From NCBI GenBank assembly GCA_035525495.1, contig DATLED010000084.1, positions 22,013-86,012 of the forward strand: a stretch of 64,000 bases of DNA, in the 5' to 3' direction. Shown one piece after another: positions 16,564-25,169 of the stretch. Made by a program: the position numbers and the translations under genes. This DNA comes from DATLED01 sp035525495 (GTDB lineage Bacteria; Actinomycetota; Acidimicrobiia; Acidimicrobiales; CADCTF01). How positions within the stretch are numbered: position 1 is the stretch's first letter; the number at the start of each line of letters is the position of its first letter. Under the pieces are notes generated by a model. The model searched no databases, was not told the origin of the DNA, and was given only the letters and a program-made list of their open reading frames with translations.

Positions 16564-18249
16564 TCAGGGGGCGAGGTAGGCGGCCTGGAGGTCGTCGAGG
16601 CGGCGGGCACTGTCGTCGAGCCCGCCGGGGCGGTTGCGGACCAGCCAGTGCGAGCGGTGCTCGTCAGTGAGCGCCGAGATCTCGTCGGCGAAGGACTGGC
16701 GTTCGGCGGCGTCGACGGCGGCGAGGGTCCCACCGGCGCGCAGCCGGGCGCGCGCGTCGCGCACCAACAGGCCGAGCAGTCGCGCCGACGTGTCCAGCTC
16801 GGCCACCACCTGTGCGCCGTCGTCCCGCGTTGGACGGGCGTCGTGCAGTCGGGCGCGCGCCGAGGTGATGGCGGCGTCGACCGAGGCGAGGTCGTCGACC
16901 GTCAACCCGGCGGTGACGCCCTCCCCCATGCGAAAGCGCGGCCGGTAGAGATGCATGGCGAGGATGGAGTTGTTCGGCACCTGCGGCGCCACCAAGCGGT
17001 GGGCATCACCGAGCTCTTGCAGCGCCGCCGCCACGCCGCCGGTCGGATCGCCGAAGGCATGCACCGAGAGGGCGTCGGCCAACGCGAGATCGGCGTTCGT
17101 CTCGAGGCACCACGCCACCGCCGCGCTGAATGCGAACCCCGGGTCGCTCACCGGGAGGTACTGCAGGTGGCCGTTGTCACCCCAGTCCGTGGCGAGCAGG
17201 CCCTCGGCACCGGTCCGCACCGCAGCACGTGCCGCGCCGAGGCAGTTGCCGGTCATGTTCGACCACCGCCCCACCAAGGTGTTCCAGGACGACGTCCCCG
17301 GACACAACCAGAACGGGCGGCCCGCCGCCGCCAGCAGGTCGGCGCGCTCATCGAACGGATGGCCGTCCTCGTAGCCCCACTCGCACACGGTCACGCCGTC
17401 AGGGATCGAAGCCAGTTCGCCGGGGTGCGACGCCACGATGTCACCCCACATCAAGGCCTGGCGGCCGTCGAGCTCCGGCAGGGCCCGCAGCTCGCGGGCG
17501 TAGTCGAGGTAGTCGCCGAAGCGCTCGTCGGGCAGCTCCCACGGTTCGTCGAGGCCGACGTGCACGCGACGACTCGAGAATGACGACAGCAGCTCGCGCA
17601 GCAACGAAGCCATCAAGGCCCGCGCATCGGGGTTCGTCGGCTCGACCGTCGTCGGCGGTCGGTGCCGTCCCCGCGCGTCGGTCCACCCGTCGGGGGAGAT
17701 CGCCAGGGCTCGATAGCGGTCGTGTCGCAGCCAGCGCTCGAAGTGTCCGAGGCAGTTCTGGTTCGGCGTCAGCTCGACGAAGCGGGCCTTGCAAAAGGCA
17801 TCGAGGCGGTGGATCTCGTCGGGCGTGAACGGGCTGGCGTCGCGCCAAACCTCCTCATGATCCGCGTAGGCGAAGGTGTGCTCCATGTAGAGCTCGACGT
17901 GGTTGATCTTCCACGACGCCAGCCGATCGATGAGCGCCTCGACCGTTTCGACCGTGGGCACCTTGTCGCGCGAGACGTCGAGCATCACGCCCCGGACCGA
18001 AACGTCGGGCCAGTCCTCGACGACGCCTTCGGGCAGGGGGCCCTGCGCCCGCAACTGCGCCAGCGTCGCGCGGGCATAGAACGCACCTGCGTCGTCGGCG
18101 GCGTCGATGCGGACCCCGTCATCGCCGATCGTCAAGCGGTAGCCCTGCGGCGGCAGCGCGGGGTCGACCGCCTCGGCAGGATCGCCGTCGGCGACGTCGA
18201 CGGTGCGCCCGGACCAGTCGGCCCGCCGCGGCTCGGGGAGCAGGATCAC
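16564..18249 (-). CDS. glycoside hydrolase family 20-like beta-N-acetylhexosaminidase
   Basis: A 561-residue protein with the GH20 arrangement: an N-terminal alpha/beta region (1-95) and a TIM barrel beginning DVSVRGVMLDVSRDKVPT. The substrate-assisted Asp-Glu pair is visible in RRVHVGLDEPWEL, matching the H-x-G-x-D-E signature. Other landmarks are VELTPNQNCLGHFERW and CPGTSSWNTLVGR. There is no signal peptide, so it probably acts inside the cell on imported amino-sugar oligomers. The GTG start overlaps the stop of the upstream endonuclease-fold gene by 4 nt (GTGA), indicating translational coupling. Confidence 0.8.
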   Translation of the reverse strand: MILLPEPRRADWSGRTVDVADGDPAEAVDPALPPQGYRLTIGDDGVRIDAADDAGAFYARATLAQLRAQGPLPEGVVEDWPDVSVRGVMLDVSRDKVPTVETVEALIDRLASWKINHVELYMEHTFAYADHEEVWRDASPFTPDEIHRLDAFCKARFVELTPNQNCLGHFERWLRHDRYRALAISPDGWTDARGRHRPPTTVEPTNPDARALMASLLRELLSSFSSRRVHVGLDEPWELPDERFGDYLDYARELRALPELDGRQALMWGDIVASHPGELASIPDGVTVCEWGYEDGHPFDERADLLAAAGRPFWLCPGTSSWNTLVGRWSNMTGNCLGAARAAVRTGAEGLLATDWGDNGHLQYLPVSDPGFAFSAAVAWCLETNADLALADALSVHAFGDPTGGVAAALQELGDAHRLVAPQVPNNSILAMHLYRPRFRMGEGVTAGLTVDDLASVDAAITSARARLHDARPTRDDGAQVVAELDTSARLLGLLVRDARARLRAGGTLAAVDAAERQSFADEISALTDEHRSHWLVRNRPGGLDDSARRLDDLQAAYLAP

Positions 18250-19019
18250 GACACCACCAGGTCCGCGACGAGCCCCACGTGGTCGGAGGGGAACAGGCCA
18301 GGCTCGTCCGGGTGGGGGCGGTCGAAGGCGATGCGGCAATCCCGCACCTCGATCGCCGGCGCCACGAAGACGTAGTCGATGGCGTGGCCCTTGCCCTCGG
18401 GGAGCACGGGCACGCCGAACGCCGCCTGCGGGTCGATGATGCGCACCAGCTCGGTCGGGTGGGTCGACTCGGGCTCGTCCCCGTGCACGACCTCGTAAGC
18501 CGACCGCATCGCCTGTTTGATCGATTTGATCGTCTCTCCGCGCGGGCCGGCGTTGAAGTCGCCGCACAGCACCACGCGACGGTCGCCGACGACGGGCCCG
18601 ATCCATGCGAGCAACTTGCGCACCTGCCCGGCGCGGATCTCGCTGCCCCTTCGAGACGGGCCGAAGTGGAGGTGCGTCGTGATGACCTCGACGTCGTCCT
18701 CGAGACGCACCCGCAGCGCGATGTCGTTGCTGCCGAGGTCGAGGCACGCGTCGTCGCCCTTCACCGGCAACCTCGAGACGACTACGAGTGACTTGATGCT
18801 CGAAGGATCCGGATTCTGCAGGCGCACCATGGAGTACGACGGACCGAGCGCTGACGCCAGCCGGTCGATCTGGTCGCCCGAGAGGTCGCACTCCTGGAAG
18901 GCGAGGACGTCCGCGTCGAGGGCCGCGGCCTGCTCGTGGACGAGCGGCTCCCGGTCGGCCCAGCGACCGTGCGGGTTGTTGAACAAGTTGAGGGTGGCGA
19001 CGCGGACCTCGGCGGGCAC
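18246..19019 (-). CDS. endonuclease/exonuclease/phosphatase (EEP) family protein
   Basis: A 257-residue metal-dependent phosphodiesterase-fold protein. Canonical EEP residues are visible: Asn in ATLNLFN, metal-binding Glu in LAFQECDL, His in TTHLHFG, Asp/Asn in VLCGDFNAGP, the C-terminal Asp in HAIDYVFV, and the catalytic His in FPSDHVGLVA. It has no signal peptide. Substrate could be nucleic acid, phospholipid headgroup or sugar phosphate. It forms a coupled pair with the GH20 gene (4-nt overlap). Its promoter region lies in the short gap facing the divergent PhyH gene. Confidence 0.8.
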   Translation of the reverse strand: MPAEVRVATLNLFNNPHGRWADREPLVHEQAAALDADVLAFQECDLSGDQIDRLASALGPSYSMVRLQNPDPSSIKSLVVVSRLPVKGDDACLDLGSNDIALRVRLEDDVEVITTHLHFGPSRRGSEIRAGQVRKLLAWIGPVVGDRRVVLCGDFNAGPRGETIKSIKQAMRSAYEVVHGDEPESTHPTELVRIIDPQAAFGVPVLPEGKGHAIDYVFVAPAIEVRDCRIAFDRPHPDEPGLFPSDHVGLVADLVVS

Positions 19020-19030
19020 GGCGGCGACGC

Positions 19031-19036
19031 TACCGT
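19031..19036 (+). promoter_or_regulatory. TACCGT -10 hexamer, likely leaderless promoter
   Basis: TACCGT ends 7 nt before the GTG at 19044 and decides that start codon for the dioxygenase gene. Confidence 0.45.
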
Positions 19037-19043
19037 TCCCGAC

Positions 19044-19841
19044 GTGCCGACCACGCCGAGAGCCGCGACCATCGACGACGTCCTCGCAGGGCTCCGGGAA
19101 GACGGCTACGCGCTCGTCGAGGACCTGCTCTCACCGACGGTCGTGACCGAGACGCGGGCCGACCTCACCCGGATCCTCGACGCCACGCCGACCGGTCGCA
19201 ACGACTTCGAAGGTCACAAGACGCGACGCATCTACGCCCTGTTCGCCAAGACGCGCTGCTTCGACGCGCCGGCCATCCACCCGCTGCTGCTCGGCGTCCT
19301 CGACGCCACGCTCGGGCAGTACCAGCTGAGCGCGCCCACGGGCATCGAGATCGGACCGGGCGAGGTGAACCAGGTCCTGCACCACGACGACTCGATCTAT
19401 CCGCTGCCGGTTCCGCACGGCGAGGTCGTCCTCAACACGATGTGGCCCTTCGACGACTTCACGGTCGAGAACGGCGCCACCCGCATCCTCCCGGGCAGCC
19501 ATCGTTGGGAGCCCGGCCGGCGGCCGACGGTCGACGACGAGGCCGACATCGTCCAGGTCGAGATGCGCGCCGGTTCCGTCCTCTTCTACACCGGCTCCAT
19601 CTGGCACGGCGGCGGAGCGAACCGCACGGACAAGCCGCGCCTCGGCGTCATCCTCGAATACGTGAGCTCCTGGCTCCGCCCGCAGGAGAATCACGTCCTG
19701 GCGGTCCCTCGGGAGATCGCGGCGTCGCTGCCGGACCGGCTTCAGGAGCTCCTCGGGTACAACATCCACCCGCCGTTCATGGGCTACGTCGACGGAAGGC
19801 ACCCTCGGCGCGTGCTACGAGTCACCCCACCGAAGCGATGA
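19044..19841 (+). CDS. phytanoyl-CoA dioxygenase (PhyH) family protein
   Basis: A 265-residue Fe(II)/2-oxoglutarate-dependent oxygenase. The iron triad is visible as H-x-D in VLHHDDSIYP (about residue 119) and a distal His in SIWHGGGANRTDKPR (about 192). The Arg that holds 2-oxoglutarate follows in the same segment. ATRILPGSHRWEPGR is a typical PhyH strand. It would hydroxylate a lipid or natural-product-like substrate. The start is GTG with TACCGT upstream. Its TGA overlaps an ATG (ATGA), but the next gene more likely starts 45 nt further on. Confidence 0.85.
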   Translation: MPTTPRAATIDDVLAGLREDGYALVEDLLSPTVVTETRADLTRILDATPTGRNDFEGHKTRRIYALFAKTRCFDAPAIHPLLLGVLDATLGQYQLSAPTGIEIGPGEVNQVLHHDDSIYPLPVPHGEVVLNTMWPFDDFTVENGATRILPGSHRWEPGRRPTVDDEADIVQVEMRAGSVLFYTGSIWHGGGANRTDKPRLGVILEYVSSWLRPQENHVLAVPREIAASLPDRLQELLGYNIHPPFMGYVDGRHPRRVLRVTPPKR

Positions 19842-19882
19842 AGCTGCTTCGGCGGGGACCCCCGACTGCGAGAATCGGCGAA

Positions 19883-20263
19883 GTGACCGAACCTGCCCAC
19901 GTCGACGGCGCCGTCATGGTGTCGTTCGGCGCCGTCCATCCCGGCCGCGAGCGGCTGGCCGTCGAGACCTTCACCGACCTGAGCCGGTTCTTCGGCGAGC
20001 GACTTTCCGACGGCGACCTCACGAGCTTCCAGCCCTTCTTCTACAGCGGTGGCGCCGTCGACGGACGGGTCGGTTTCTTCCTCCTCGAGGGCCACCGCGA
20101 GCGCCTGGCGGCGATGGCGGCGCGGGAAGACTTCACGAGGCTGTTGCTGCGCGCCGGAGCCGCGACCGCCGACGTCCGCGTCGACCCGCTGACGGCGGGG
20201 CCGGATGCAGGGCGTCTCGTGAACCTGTTCCGGGAGGTGCGCGATGAGCTCGGGCTCCTCTGA
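19883..20263 (+). CDS. hypothetical protein of ferredoxin-like (monooxygenase-like) size
   Basis: A 126-residue soluble protein starting VTEPAHVDGAVMVSFGAVHPGRE. It contains a GHRERLAAMAAREDF helix and a final LVNLFREVRDELGLL helix. The alternation resembles small alpha/beta ferredoxin-like dimeric barrels, but no family motif is decisive. Two starts are possible: ATG at 19838, overlapping the PhyH stop as ATGA, and GTG at 19883. The latter is favoured because GAGAAT ends 7 nt before it. It overlaps the following methyltransferase by 20 nt, so all belong to one operon. Confidence 0.55.
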   Translation: MTEPAHVDGAVMVSFGAVHPGRERLAVETFTDLSRFFGERLSDGDLTSFQPFFYSGGAVDGRVGFFLLEGHRERLAAMAAREDFTRLLLRAGAATADVRVDPLTAGPDAGRLVNLFREVRDELGLL

Positions 20264-21044
20264 GCCCGGTCCCGCCCGTCGTTGGGACGCGGCGAGCTAT
20301 CACAAGGTGTCCGGCCCGATGGAGGCCATGGGCGCCAAGGTCGTCGACCGCCTGCCGTTGCAGGGGAACGAGACCGTGCTCGACGCAGGGTGCGGCACCG
20401 GACGGGTGACGGCGCTGCTGTGCGAGCGGCTGCCGGAGGGGCACGTGATCGCCGTCGATGCCGACGCGGCGATGGTCTCGGCCTGCCGGGCCACGTTGAG
20501 CACCGAGGTCGACGCCGGTCACGTCGAGGTGCACCAGATCGACCTCCTGGTGCTCTCGCTGGACGAGCCGGTCGACGCCGTGCTGTCCACGGCGACGTTC
20601 CACTGGATCCTCGACCACGACGCGCTGTTCGTTCGGTTGTTCGCGGCGTTGAAGCCCGGTGGCCGGCTGGTGGCACAGTGCGGCGGACACGGAAACCTTG
20701 CCGCCGTCCTCCGAGCAGCCGACGAGGTGGCGGCCGCCGGACCGTGGGCGGACAGGTTCGAAGGATGGGTCCGCCCGAGCCGGATGGCGACGGCCGAGGA
20801 GACCGAGGCGAAGCTGGTCGCCGCCGGGTTCACGGACGTCGAGACGTGGCTCGAGCCGGCGCCGCAGCAGCCCGAGGAGCCGGCGGAGTACCTGCGGACG
20901 ATCAACCTCGGGGCCCACCTGCACCGCATCGACGAGCCCGACCACGCGGCGTTCGTCGGCCAGGTCATCGACCGCCTCGGGCATCCCGTCGTCGTCGACT
21001 ACGTCCGCCTCAACATGGACGCCGTCCGCCCCGCCACCCCCTGA
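20244..21044 (+). CDS. class I SAM-dependent methyltransferase (trans-aconitate methyltransferase-like)
   Basis: A 266-residue Rossmann methyltransferase. Motif I is ETVLDAGCGTGRVTALL (about residue 44), motif II is HVIAVDADAAMV, and the post-motif strand reads VDAVLSTATFHWILDHD, a form common in Tam-type enzymes. PGGRLVAQCGG is motif III. The substrate is unknown; trans-aconitate is a family label only. The start lies 20 nt inside the preceding gene, so expression is probably coupled to the PhyH operon. Confidence 0.8.
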   Translation: MSSGSSEPGPARRWDAASYHKVSGPMEAMGAKVVDRLPLQGNETVLDAGCGTGRVTALLCERLPEGHVIAVDADAAMVSACRATLSTEVDAGHVEVHQIDLLVLSLDEPVDAVLSTATFHWILDHDALFVRLFAALKPGGRLVAQCGGHGNLAAVLRAADEVAAAGPWADRFEGWVRPSRMATAEETEAKLVAAGFTDVETWLEPAPQQPEEPAEYLRTINLGAHLHRIDEPDHAAFVGQVIDRLGHPVVVDYVRLNMDAVRPATP

Positions 21045-21106
21045 CCCCGCCGCCGCCCGAACACGACCAACCAGCACCGCCGCTTCTGGCGAATGGCGGG
21101 CGGCCG

Positions 21107-21112
21107 TAGCAT
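21107..21112 (+). promoter_or_regulatory. TAGCAT -10 hexamer
   Basis: TAGCAT ends 8 nt before an ATG at 21121 that opens a nine-codon ORF, so transcription probably starts near that codon rather than at the thioesterase ATG. Confidence 0.45.
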
Positions 21113-21120
21113 CCGGCCTG

Positions 21121-21150
21121 ATGACTCCCCCCTTCGCCGCCCATGAGTGA
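21121..21150 (+). CDS. possible leaderless 9-residue upstream ORF
   Basis: ATG followed by eight codons and TGA (MTPPFAAHE) directly downstream of TAGCAT. It overlaps the first 8 nt of the thioesterase gene in another frame. If translated as a leaderless start it could feed ribosomes to the thioesterase ATG at 21143 by termination-reinitiation. The evidence is positional only. Confidence 0.3.
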   Translation: MTPPFAAHE

Positions 21151-22012
21151 CGGGTTGGACCGGCTCCTCGCCCTTCTGGATCTGGAGACGATCGATCGGA
21201 ACCTCTACCGCGGGGCGAACCCGCCGACCGGCGGCGGCCGCGTGTTCGGCGGACAGGTGGCGAGCCAGGCCCTGATGGCAGCGTCGAACACGGTGGACGT
21301 CGAGCACCGCGTGAACTCGCTGCACGCGTACTTCCTGCGTCCGGGCCGGCCGGTGATGCCGATCATCTACTCGATCGACCGCATCCGCGACGGCAAGTCG
21401 TTCACGACGCGGCGCGTCGTGGCGGTGCAGGACGGCGAGGCGATCTTCAACCTCGACGCGTCCTTCCACAAGGAGGAGCCGGGCGGCGAGTTCGAGCTGC
21501 CGGCGCCGCTCGACGGTGTGCCGGCTCCTGAAGAGGTGCCGCTCGACGTGCACGGCATGGGCGGCTTCCACCGACGCCCGATCGAGACCAGGGAGTTGGC
21601 GAGCGGGCCCCGTCCGACTTCGACGCGCGCCATGTGGGTCCGGGCCGACGGCAAGCTCCCCGACGACTTCGCGCTCCACGCCTGCGTGCTGACGTACATG
21701 TCCGACAGCGGACCGGTCGGCGCGGCTCGACGTCCGCTGCTCGATGTTGCGATCGACTCCGACTCGCCGCCGTCGTCGGCGTCGGGAGCGCCAGGGAGCA
21801 GTCGAGCGAGACCATCGTCGTGGATGAGCGCCAGCCTCGACCACACGATGTGGTTCCACCATCCCGTGCGGGCCGACGAGTGGCTCCTCTACGACCTCGA
21901 AGCGGTCGCCTGCTCGAACGCTCGAGGCCTCGCCCGCGGAACCATGTGGACGCAGGACGGTCACCTCGGTGTGAGCATCACGCAGGAAGCACTGATCCGC
22001 CCCGTCGGCTAG
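21143..22012 (+). CDS. tesB: acyl-CoA thioesterase II
   Basis: A 289-residue double-hotdog thioesterase that hydrolyses acyl-CoA to free acid and CoA. The opening LLDLETIDRNLYRGANPP and GRVFGGQVASQALMAA are hallmark TesB segments, as is SLHAYFLRPG. The second hotdog has ASLDHTMWFHHPVRADEWLLY with the conserved Asp-His and the tail GTMWTQDGHLGVSITQEALIR. Length is normal. The gene is followed after 10 bp by an LLM oxidoreductase, and a short upstream ORF overlaps its start. Confidence 0.9.
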   Translation: MSDGLDRLLALLDLETIDRNLYRGANPPTGGGRVFGGQVASQALMAASNTVDVEHRVNSLHAYFLRPGRPVMPIIYSIDRIRDGKSFTTRRVVAVQDGEAIFNLDASFHKEEPGGEFELPAPLDGVPAPEEVPLDVHGMGGFHRRPIETRELASGPRPTSTRAMWVRADGKLPDDFALHACVLTYMSDSGPVGAARRPLLDVAIDSDSPPSSASGAPGSSRARPSSWMSASLDHTMWFHHPVRADEWLLYDLEAVACSNARGLARGTMWTQDGHLGVSITQEALIRPVG

Positions 22013-22022
22013 GCACTCGTCC

Positions 22023-22946
22023 ATGAAGATCGGACTGAGCGCAGGTGGGACCTTCGACCGCATGGTCGAGCAGGTGCAGGAGGCCGAGGCCGACGGCTTC
22101 GACACGATGTGGTTCGCCGGCGGGATCGGGATGGACCCGCTGACGGTGATCGCGGCCGCAGGTCGGGCCACCGACCGGATCGAGCTCGGCACGTCGATCG
22201 TGCCGACCTACCCCCGCCATCCCACGGCGATGGCGCAACAGACCGCGGCGGTGCAGGCGGCGATCGGCGGCGACGGAAACCGCTTCACCCTCGGCATCGG
22301 CGTGTCCCACAAGCCGGCGGTCGAGGACATGCTCGGCATCCCGTATGACCGTCCCGGCAAGAACATGCGCGAGTACCTGTCGGTGCTGCGGCCGTTGCTG
22401 CACGAGGGGAAGGTGTCCTTCGACGGCGAGTTCTACAACGTGCGCTCGCAGATGGGCGCCCCGGCGGCGCGCCCCGCACCCGTGCTGGTCGCCGCGCTGG
22501 CTCCGGTGATGTTGCAGGCCGCGGGGGCGCTGGCGGAGGGCACGATCACCTGGATGGCCAACGCCAAGGCCATCGAGTCGCACATCTCGCCGCTCCTCCG
22601 CAGGGCGGCTGCGGATGCGGGGCGCGACGAGCCTCGGATCGTCGTCGGGTTGCCGGTCGCGGTCTGCGACGACGCGTCCGAGGGCCGCAGCGACGCCGCA
22701 AAGCAGTTCGCCGGCTACGGCACGCTCCCCAACTACCAGCGGGTGCTGGCACACGGCGGGTGCGAAGGACCGGGCGACGCCGCCGTCATCGGCGACGAGG
22801 CCTCGGTCCGAGCGCAACTGCAGGGATTGCTCGACGCCGGAGGCACGGACGTCTGGGCCGCCGTCTTCCCGGTCGGCGGCGACCGCCGCGCGTCGCGCAC
22901 CCGCACCCGCGCCCTCCTCCAGGAGCTCGCCGCGACCTCCTCGTGA
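22023..22946 (+). CDS. LLM-class F420-dependent oxidoreductase (TIGR03564-like)
   Basis: A 307-residue TIM-barrel flavin/F420 oxidoreductase. The start MKIGLSAGG, the early FDTMWFAGGIGMDPLTVIAAAG, and RIELGTSIVPTYPRHPTAMAQQ are typical of F420-dependent LLM proteins of actinobacteria. GIGVSHKPAVEDMLGIPYDRP matches the sub-group TIGR03564. The substrate is unknown; many such enzymes reduce cofactors or natural products. It lies 10 bp behind tesB in one operon that is closed by a strong hairpin at 22956-22991. Confidence 0.85.
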   Translation: MKIGLSAGGTFDRMVEQVQEAEADGFDTMWFAGGIGMDPLTVIAAAGRATDRIELGTSIVPTYPRHPTAMAQQTAAVQAAIGGDGNRFTLGIGVSHKPAVEDMLGIPYDRPGKNMREYLSVLRPLLHEGKVSFDGEFYNVRSQMGAPAARPAPVLVAALAPVMLQAAGALAEGTITWMANAKAIESHISPLLRRAAADAGRDEPRIVVGLPVAVCDDASEGRSDAAKQFAGYGTLPNYQRVLAHGGCEGPGDAAVIGDEASVRAQLQGLLDAGGTDVWAAVFPVGGDRRASRTRTRALLQELAATSS

Positions 22947-22955
22947 GCGTTCTGC

Positions 22956-22991
22956 CAGCGGGATCCCGCCGTGGACGGCGGGATCCGGCTG
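22956..22991. terminator. bidirectional intrinsic hairpin between convergent genes
   Basis: GGATCCCGCC and GGCGGGATCC pair perfectly over 10 bp around a 6-nt loop; the stem extends through CAGC/GCTG after one mismatch. It lies between the LLM gene and the convergent thiolase gene and probably terminates both. A run of four A follows, which reads as T on the minus strand. Confidence 0.8.
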
Positions 22992-23006
22992 ACAAAAGCG
23001 CTCGTT

Positions 23007-24209
23007 CTACGACAGGCGCTCGATGATCATCGCCATGCCCATACCGCCGGCGGCGCACATCGTCTCGATGCCGAACTGCTTGTCCTCCGTGCGGAGATCG
23101 TTGATGAGCGTCGTCATGATGCGGGCGCCCGTCTGACCGAACGGGTGGCCGAGGGCGATGGCTCCACCGTGGGGGTTGATCTGGTCGTTGGTGATGCCGA
23201 CCTCGCGCATGATCGGGAGGACCTGCGCGGCGAAGGCCTCGTTCAGCTCGACGAAGTCGATGTCGCCGATCTTCATGCCGGCCTGGTCCAGGACCTTGCC
23301 GATGGCCTCGATCGGCGCCACGCCCATGATCTCGGGGTTGTTGCCCGACACGGCCGAGGCGACGATGCGGGCCAGCGGCGTGATGCCGAGCTCCTCGGCG
23401 CGACGCCGGGACATGACGACGACGGCGGCGGCGCCGTCGTTGAGCGGACAGGCGTTGCCGGCCGTGACTGTGCCGCCCTCGGGCTTGAACACCGGCTGCA
23501 GCTGGGCGAGCTTCTCGACGGTCGTACCCGGCCGGGGGCCGTCGTCCTTGGTGACGACGGTGCCGTCGGCCTTGGTGACGGGCGTGATCTCCCAGTCGAA
23601 GATCCCGGCCTCCTGGGCGGCCACGGCCCGCTGCTGCGACTGCGCCGCGAACTCGTCCTGGTCCTCACGGCTGACCTTGAACTGCTCGGCCACGTTCTCC
23701 GCCGTCAGGCCCATGGGGATGTAGACGAACGGAAAACCGCTGTCACGACCCAGGAGCTTCGGGTTGAGGCCGCCGGGGCCCAGACCACCGCCGGCGGGTC
23801 GGGCCGGCTTCTCGCCCTCGGCAACCGGCGGACGCGAGGTCTTCTCGACGCCGCAGGCGATGTAGGCATCGCCTTCGCCGGCCTCGATGGCATGGGCGGC
23901 GGTGCGGATCGACTGCAGCGACGAGGCGCAGAACCGGTTCAGGGTGAGGCCGGGGACGCTGAGCGGGAAGCCGGCGAGGATCGACGACGTGCGGGCGACG
24001 GAGAACCCCGTCTCGCCGGTCTGGGCGACGTTGCCGGCGATGATGTCCGTGAGCTCCTCCTTGGGGAGCTGCGGCACCTTGTCCATCACGGCGTTGAGGA
24101 TGTCGGCGAGCATCTCGTCGGCGCGGACGTCGACGAGCGAGCCCTTGTTGGCCCGTCCGATCGGCGTGCGGGTGGCGGCGACGATGACGGCTTCGTTGAG
24201 CTGCGACAT
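23007..24209 (-). CDS. acetyl-CoA acyltransferase (thiolase)
   Basis: A 400-residue type II thiolase that cleaves 3-ketoacyl-CoA or condenses acetyl-CoA. The nucleophile Cys is in LTLNRFCASSLQS. The active-site His is in GGAIALGHPFGQTGAR, and the second Cys is in ETMCAAGGMGMAMI at the C-terminus. VNELNEAFAAQ is represented by FVELNEAFAAQ. All catalytic residues are intact. It lies 28 bp downstream of the SDR gene in the same orientation, presumably under the CTTGACC operator at 25072. Confidence 0.92.
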   Translation of the reverse strand: MSQLNEAVIVAATRTPIGRANKGSLVDVRADEMLADILNAVMDKVPQLPKEELTDIIAGNVAQTGETGFSVARTSSILAGFPLSVPGLTLNRFCASSLQSIRTAAHAIEAGEGDAYIACGVEKTSRPPVAEGEKPARPAGGGLGPGGLNPKLLGRDSGFPFVYIPMGLTAENVAEQFKVSREDQDEFAAQSQQRAVAAQEAGIFDWEITPVTKADGTVVTKDDGPRPGTTVEKLAQLQPVFKPEGGTVTAGNACPLNDGAAAVVVMSRRRAEELGITPLARIVASAVSGNNPEIMGVAPIEAIGKVLDQAGMKIGDIDFVELNEAFAAQVLPIMREVGITNDQINPHGGAIALGHPFGQTGARIMTTLINDLRTEDKQFGIETMCAAGGMGMAMIIERLS

Positions 24210-24237
24210 GGGCTGATGGGCTCTCTTTCTTGACGAA

Positions 24238-25056
24238 CTACGACGGGTTCGAGTCGAGCGGCTGGGCCGTACGGCCGAGCTCGTCGATCAGTGGCTTGGA
24301 GTAGGTGATGCGACCGGTCAACGTCTCGACCGTGCCGGTGCAGAGTGCGAGGGCGGCCTCGGCGATGACCTCGACGGGCTCGGCCATGTCTTCCCGACCG
24401 GGTGGGATGAGCTTGTGGTGAACGACGCCCGGCGTGGCGACGATGCCTGCCGGCGACAGCACGTTCACGGCGATCCCGTCGTCGAACACCTCGGCTGCGA
24501 GGCCGGTGGTGAAGCGCTCGAGCGCGGCCTTGCACATGCCATACACGGTGCCGCCGCCGCCGAGGCGACGGCCGGTGCCGGCCTGCGGATGACGCGCCGC
24601 GCCGGAGGAGATGTTGAGGATCCAGCCGGACTTGCGCTCCTTCATCGATGGCAGGACGAGCTGGGCGAGCTCGAACGGCGCCCGCACCTGCACCTGGAAC
24701 ATGAGGTCGTAGTGGCGCTCGCTGAAGACGGACACCGGCTCGAAGAACGTGACGGCGGCATTGTTCACGAGCACGTCGATGGGACCGAGCTCCTTGGTGA
24801 CGTGCTCGACGAGGCGCGACCGGTCCTCCTGCTTGGACAGGTCGGCGGCGACGGCGATGGCGGTGCCGCCGGCCTTGGTGATGAGGTCGACGGTCTCGGA
24901 GATCGATCCCTCGAAGCGGCTGTCGCCGGGCTCGACGGTACGGGCCGTGACGGCGACCACCGCGCCCTCGCCGGCCATGCGCCTGGCGATGGCCTCGCCG
25001 ATGCCGCGACTGGCCCCGGTGACGACCGCGACCTTTCCTTCCATCGAGTTGCCCAT
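24238..25056 (-). CDS. short-chain dehydrogenase/reductase (SDR)
   Basis: A 272-residue NAD(P)-dependent SDR. The dinucleotide motif is VVTGASRGIGEAIARRM at about residues 11-27. The NNAA motif reads VLVNNAAVTFF, the catalytic Ser is in WILNISSGAARH, and the YxxxK pair is in VYGMCKAALERF. The first in-frame ATG (MGNSMEGK) is used; a second Met is four codons later. It probably oxidises a hydroxyacyl-CoA or alcohol feeding the adjacent thiolase. The palindrome CTTGACC-N4-GGTCAAG lies 16 bp before the start. Confidence 0.88.
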   Translation of the reverse strand: MGNSMEGKVAVVTGASRGIGEAIARRMAGEGAVVAVTARTVEPGDSRFEGSISETVDLITKAGGTAIAVAADLSKQEDRSRLVEHVTKELGPIDVLVNNAAVTFFEPVSVFSERHYDLMFQVQVRAPFELAQLVLPSMKERKSGWILNISSGAARHPQAGTGRRLGGGGTVYGMCKAALERFTTGLAAEVFDDGIAVNVLSPAGIVATPGVVHHKLIPPGREDMAEPVEVIAEAALALCTGTVETLTGRITYSKPLIDELGRTAQPLDSNPS

Positions 25057-25071
25057 CAGGTCCCCCCTCGT

Positions 25072-25089
25072 CTTGACCGGACGGTCAAG
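25072..25089. promoter_or_regulatory. TetR-type operator CTTGACC-N4-GGTCAAG
   Basis: A perfect 7-4-7 palindrome (CTTGACCggacGGTCAAG) 16-33 bp upstream of the SDR-thiolase operon. It is identical in arms and spacing to the site before the acyl-CoA dehydrogenase at 16397-16416. Confidence 0.7.
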
Positions 25090-25169
25090 TTTCTAGCGCT
25101 CGACCCGCTTTCGCACAATTGCGACGCACCTGGCGCGCTCGAGTGTACGAAAGCGGTGATGCGCGCGCA

